Shown here piece by piece: positions 60,745 through 64,000 of a DNA stretch of 64,000 nt; the first letter of the stretch is position 1; each line of letters begins with the position of its first letter. The notes below the pieces were generated by a model. The model ran no database searches. It saw nothing but the letters and a program-made list of their open reading frames with translations, and was not told the origin of the DNA. The stretch is from Salvelinus alpinus (taxonomy: Eukaryota; Chordata; Actinopteri; Salmoniformes; Salmonidae), in the NCBI RefSeq assembly GCF_045679555.1, contig NC_092092.1, positions 24,982,969-25,046,968 on the forward strand, given 5' to 3'. Made by a program: the position numbers and the translations under genes.

Positions 60745-61252
60745 AAGACACACCAGAATGGCTTTCCAAGAGGTGTTGAGTGTTCCTGAGGGGTCTAGTC
60801 TCAGTCCTGACTTAAATCAGTTTTTTTTTAAGACAAGGTTTGAATATTGCTGTCCATCAATGATTGCCAACCAAATGTTAACAAAAACAATGGATATATG
60901 TTGTGCAAAGTTGGTAGAATCTTATTCCGAATGATTCACAGCTGTAATGGCTGCCAAAGGTGCTTCCACCAAGTATTAACTCAGGGGGGTGAAGGGTGGA
61001 GACTTATCCACCATTTCGCTACACCCGCAATAACATCTGCTAAATATGTGTATGTGACCAATTTCAATTATGATATTTCAGAATATTTCATTCTTAATTT
61101 GTAAAATGTTCTTTAACTTTCTTTTACTTTGAAAATGTAGAGTAGGTTGTCTAGATCTGTAGGAAATAAATATAGTTTAATCCCTTTTAGATTTTAAAGC
61201 AGCAAAATGTGAAAAGAAAGTTAATGGGGGTGTCAACTTTCTATAGGCACTG
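60745..61252 (+). mobile_element. Old Tc1 3' fragment with a nested LINE tail
   Basis: The + strand begins in transposase C-terminal text (HQNGFPRGV-like at about 60750), has AAMAAKGASTKY-like text near 60945-60980, and ends with the terminal repeat …TCTATAGGCACTG and TA at 61253. A short LINE 3' tail (CATTTCGCTACACCCGCAAT then ACATCTGCTAAATATGTG, about 61010-61060) interrupts it. Confidence 0.72.
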
Positions 61253-61268
61253 TAAGTGTTAAGTACAT

Positions 61269-62875
61269 GTGGTCTGTTTCAGTTTCCCTGGCGACGCTCC
61301 AGACGGATTACCAGCAAGTGTACTCAAAGCATGCGGGGACCAACTGGCAAGTGTCTTCACTGACATTTTCAACCTCTCCCTGACCGAGTCTGTAATACCT
61401 ACATGTTTCAAGCAGACCAACATAGTCCCTGTGCCCAAGGAAGTGAAGGTAACCTGCCTTAATAATTACCGCCCGTAGCACTCACGTCGGTAGCCATGAA
61501 GTGCTTTGAAAAGCTGGTTATGGCTCACATAAACACCATCATCCCGGATAAACTAGAACCACTCCAATTCGCATACCGCCCCAACAGATCCACAGATGAT
61601 GCAATCTCAATCGCACTCAACACTGCCCTTTCCCACCTGAACAAAAGGAACACCTATGTGAGAGTGCTGTTCATTGACTACAGCTCAGCGTTCAACACCA
61701 TAGCGCCCACAAAGCTCATCACTAAACTAAGTACCCTGGGGCTAAACACCTCCCACTGCAACTGGATCCTGGTCTTCCTGACGGGCCACCCCCAGGTGGT
61801 AAAGGTAGGCAACAACACATCTACCACGCTGATCCTCAACACAAGGGCCTCTCAGGTGTGCGTGCTTAGTTACCTCCTGTACTCCCTGTTCACCCACGAC
61901 TGTGTGGCCAAACACGATTCCAACACCATCATTAAGTTTGCTGACGACACAACAGTGGTAGGCCTGATTACCGACAACAATGAGACAGCCTATAGGGAGG
62001 AGGTCGGAGACCTGGCAGTGTGGGGCCAGGCCAACAACCTCTCCCTCAATGTCAGCAAGACAAAGGAGCTGATCATGGACTACAGGAAAAGGCGGGCTGA
62101 ACAGGCCCACATTAACATCGACAGGGCTGTAGTGGAGCGGGTCGAAGTTTAAAGTTTCTTGATGTTCACATCAAAAAACTATCATGGACCAAACATACTA
62201 AGACAGTCGTGAAGAGGGCATGACAACACCTTTTCCCTCTCAGGAGACCGAAAAGATTTGGCATGGGTCGCCAGATCCTCAAAGAGTTCTACAGCTGCAC
62301 CATCGAGAACATCCTGACCGGTTGCATCACCGCATGGTATGGCAACCGCTCGGCATCTGACCATAACGCGCTACAGAAGGTAGTGCGTACGGCCCAGTAC
62401 ATCACTGGGGCCAAGCTTCCCGCCATCCAGGACCTATATACTAGGCGGTGTCAGAGGAAAGCCCCAAAAATTGTCAAAGACTCCAGTCACCAAAGTCATA
62501 GTCTGTTCTCTCTGCTACCACACAGCAAGCGGTACCGGAGCGCCAAGTCTAGGATCAAAAGGCTCCTTAACAGCTTAGGGGCGGCAGGTAGCCTAGTGGT
62601 TAGAGCGTTGGGCCAGTAACCGAAAGGTTGCTGGATAGAATCCCCAAACTGACAAGGTAAAAATCTGTCATTCTGCCTCTGAGCAAGGCAGTTAATCCAC
62701 TGTTCCCCGGGCGCCGAAGACATGGATGTCGATTATGGCAGCCCCTGCACCTCTCGGAGGGGTTGGGTTAAATGCAGAAGACACATTTCAGATGAATGCA
62801 TTCAGTTGTACAACTGACTAGGTATCCCCCTTTCCCTTCTACCCCCAAGCCATAAAACTGCTGAACAATTAATCA
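61269..62875 (+). pseudogene. LINE reverse transcriptase pseudogene with intact FADD
   Basis: Three open parts form one ancestral ORF. First, 61269-61478: VFTDIFNLSLTESVIPTCFK, ending at CLNNYRP by a one-base loss. Second, 61496-62152: [51 protein letters not shown], then [14 protein letters not shown] with the catalytic FADD intact. Third, after a shift at about 62146 and a stop at about 62221, 62263-62577: KEFYSCTIENILTGCITAWY, RTAQYITGAKLPAIQ, then KRYRSAKSRIKRLLNS. A SINE follows, and the last residues lie beyond it (AIKLLNN at about 62850). Few changes separate this copy from an open frame. Confidence 0.9.
62577..62838 (+). mobile_element. tRNA-derived SINE (HpaI/SmaI/AvaIII-like), nested in the LINE
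   Basis: The head GGGGCGGCAGGTAGCCTAGT then GGTTAGAGCG (box A region) and GGTTGCTGGATAGAATCCCC (box B) is tRNA-like. The body has GGCAGTTAATCCACTGTTCC and CCGGGCGCCGAAGACATGG, and the 3' part has GCATTCAGTTGTACAACTGA. LINE coding text is continuous across it (CTTAACAGCTT before, CTTCTACCCCCAAGCC after), with CTT as a possible short target duplication. Confidence 0.88.
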
Positions 62876-63215
62876 AATGGCCACCCGGACTATTTACATT
62901 GACCCCCCCCAATTTGTTTTTACACTGCTGCTACTAGCTGTTTATTATCTATGCATAGTCACTTTACCCCTACCTACACATTACCTTGATAAACCTGTAC
63001 CCCCGCACATTGACACGGTACCGGTACCACCTGTATATAGCCTCGTTATTGTTATGTTATTGTGTTACTTTTGATAATTTTTTACTTTAGTTTATTTGGT
63101 AAATATTTTCTTAACTATTTAACTCTTTCTTGAACTGCATTGTTGGTTAAGGGCTTGTATTTCACTGTAAGGTCTACTAGACCTGTTGTATTCGGTGCAT
63201 GTGAGCTTTGCTTTG

Positions 63216-64000
63216 CTACACCAGTTTCATGTGCAGAACATATGTACACCTCAGGCAACAGAGGAGAGGTTACACAGTAGAACCAAATCAAGGAGCCTAA
63301 TATGACAAGAAACTGAACTGCTTACATCTGTCATCCAATCACAGTGGAAGTAAAAACATTTACAAACGGTATGGATGATGCAAACAGAAGTTGGCACATC
63401 GACGGTACCGGCTTCAGATGACTCCCAGATGATAGTCTCATCTTTCCATAAGGTGGTCATATTAGTTTGTATGCCAAACAATGCAGACGCGGCTAGAGAC
63501 GTTTTCGCGAGAAGACCGATTTTCAGTATGTCTCATGGTCTGACAAACACTGCTGCAGCTCGGCTCCCTTCCACTGCGGATGCGGAGGGCAGTCATAGGC
63601 AGAGATATCTCTAGCTTAAACTGATGAATTTTGATGGTGATTTTTTTGTATTATGTTACTTAGATTGACGCACCGGTGCAACAATAAACTCTTAAGAGGT
63701 TTGCACAGGTGATGTTCAAATGACAGTCATGACAGATCCTGGAAACCATTTTCCTTTCCTTTCATTCTCCTAGTCTCTCATTATTCATAGGTAGAAGTTT
63801 GACGTGGCAAGGAGGTGACTTTCATTTCACTAGAACAGAAACAGAAACTTAGACACGGGACATATAAAGACCTGTGTTCTACGAAGCCATCACATTAAGG
63901 TTATTCCCTACTCTGGTTATTAAAAGGCTCTGAACTTATCAAGCACAAGCAGTCAAAAATGTATGCAAATTATAGTCCAGACGAAGTAGTTAAATGTAGG
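63216..64000. other. Intergenic, no recognised element
   Basis: The last 785 bp contain short open frames only (for example 63375-63614) and no recognised repeat or gene. Confidence 0.4.

Larger units (their letters stand above)
61262..63215 (+). mobile_element. 5'-truncated LINE (Rex1/CR1-like) with nested SINE
   Basis: The copy starts just before the RT domain (GDAPDGLPASVLKACGDQLA) and runs to a 3' tail AAGGTCTACTAGACCTGTTG then ATTCGGTGCATGTG. It is the best-preserved LINE copy in the window. A SINE is inserted at 62577-62838 near the end of the coding region. Confidence 0.9.

Overview
The window is vertebrate nuclear DNA and almost certainly from a salmonid fish. Coding sequence is split by GT-AG introns. 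Most of the remaining DNA is the repeat mix typical of trout and salmon: many Tc1-like transposons, Rex1/CR1-like LINEs with a TTTGATT-type tail, tRNA-derived SINEs, hAT transposons, solo LTRs, TA-flanked MITEs and foldback elements, long GA tracts and minisatellites. Nothing bacterial was seen. Family names come from recognition by eye; no database was searched.

Only two cellular genes are supported, both on the + strand. (1) 190-10452: the last four coding exons of a tektin, with the signature nonapeptide RPNVELCRD. The upstream exons lie before the window. Together with its neighbour this is best read as tekt3. (2) About 36515-44810: a complete pmp22 (peripheral myelin protein 22), with one non-coding and four coding exons, 157 aa and a roughly 1.2 kb 3'UTR. 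In human 17p12 TEKT3 and PMP22 are also neighbours in the same orientation, so an ancient gene pair is preserved here.

Layout: 1-10.45 kb, tekt3 3' half; its 8.3 kb intron holds a 30-copy, 60-bp satellite, a decayed hAT transposon and a solo LTR with a perfect 5-bp target duplication. 10.46-12.0 kb, a Tc1 element starting 10 bp after the tekt3 stop codon. 12-29.6 kb, intergenic repeats: foldbacks, two LINEs (one carrying a nested Tc1), a second solo LTR, an L1-like fragment, two GA tracts, another Tc1 and a perfect 7 x 56 bp minisatellite. 29.6-36.5 kb, mostly unrecognised sequence plus a 2.97 kb hAT with a perfect 8-bp target duplication ending about 0.4 kb before the pmp22 promoter. 36.5-44.8 kb, pmp22, with a Tc1 and a SINE in its introns and a MITE in its 3'UTR. 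44.8-64 kb, intergenic: nested Tc1/MITE and Tc1/LINE complexes, two large foldback elements and several dead LINE copies.

The two genes do not form a pathway. Tektin-3 is a structural protein of ciliary and sperm-flagellar microtubule doublets; PMP22 is a four-pass membrane glycoprotein of compact myelin. The likely regulatory features are a TATA-like/CRE promoter at pmp22 exon 1, a speculative second upstream first exon near 28.85-29.18 kb, and miR-9 and miR-29 seed-plus matches in the pmp22 3'UTR, separated by the inserted MITE. I found no convincing new biological system; the most interesting points are how mobile elements have reshaped the 3' ends of both genes.
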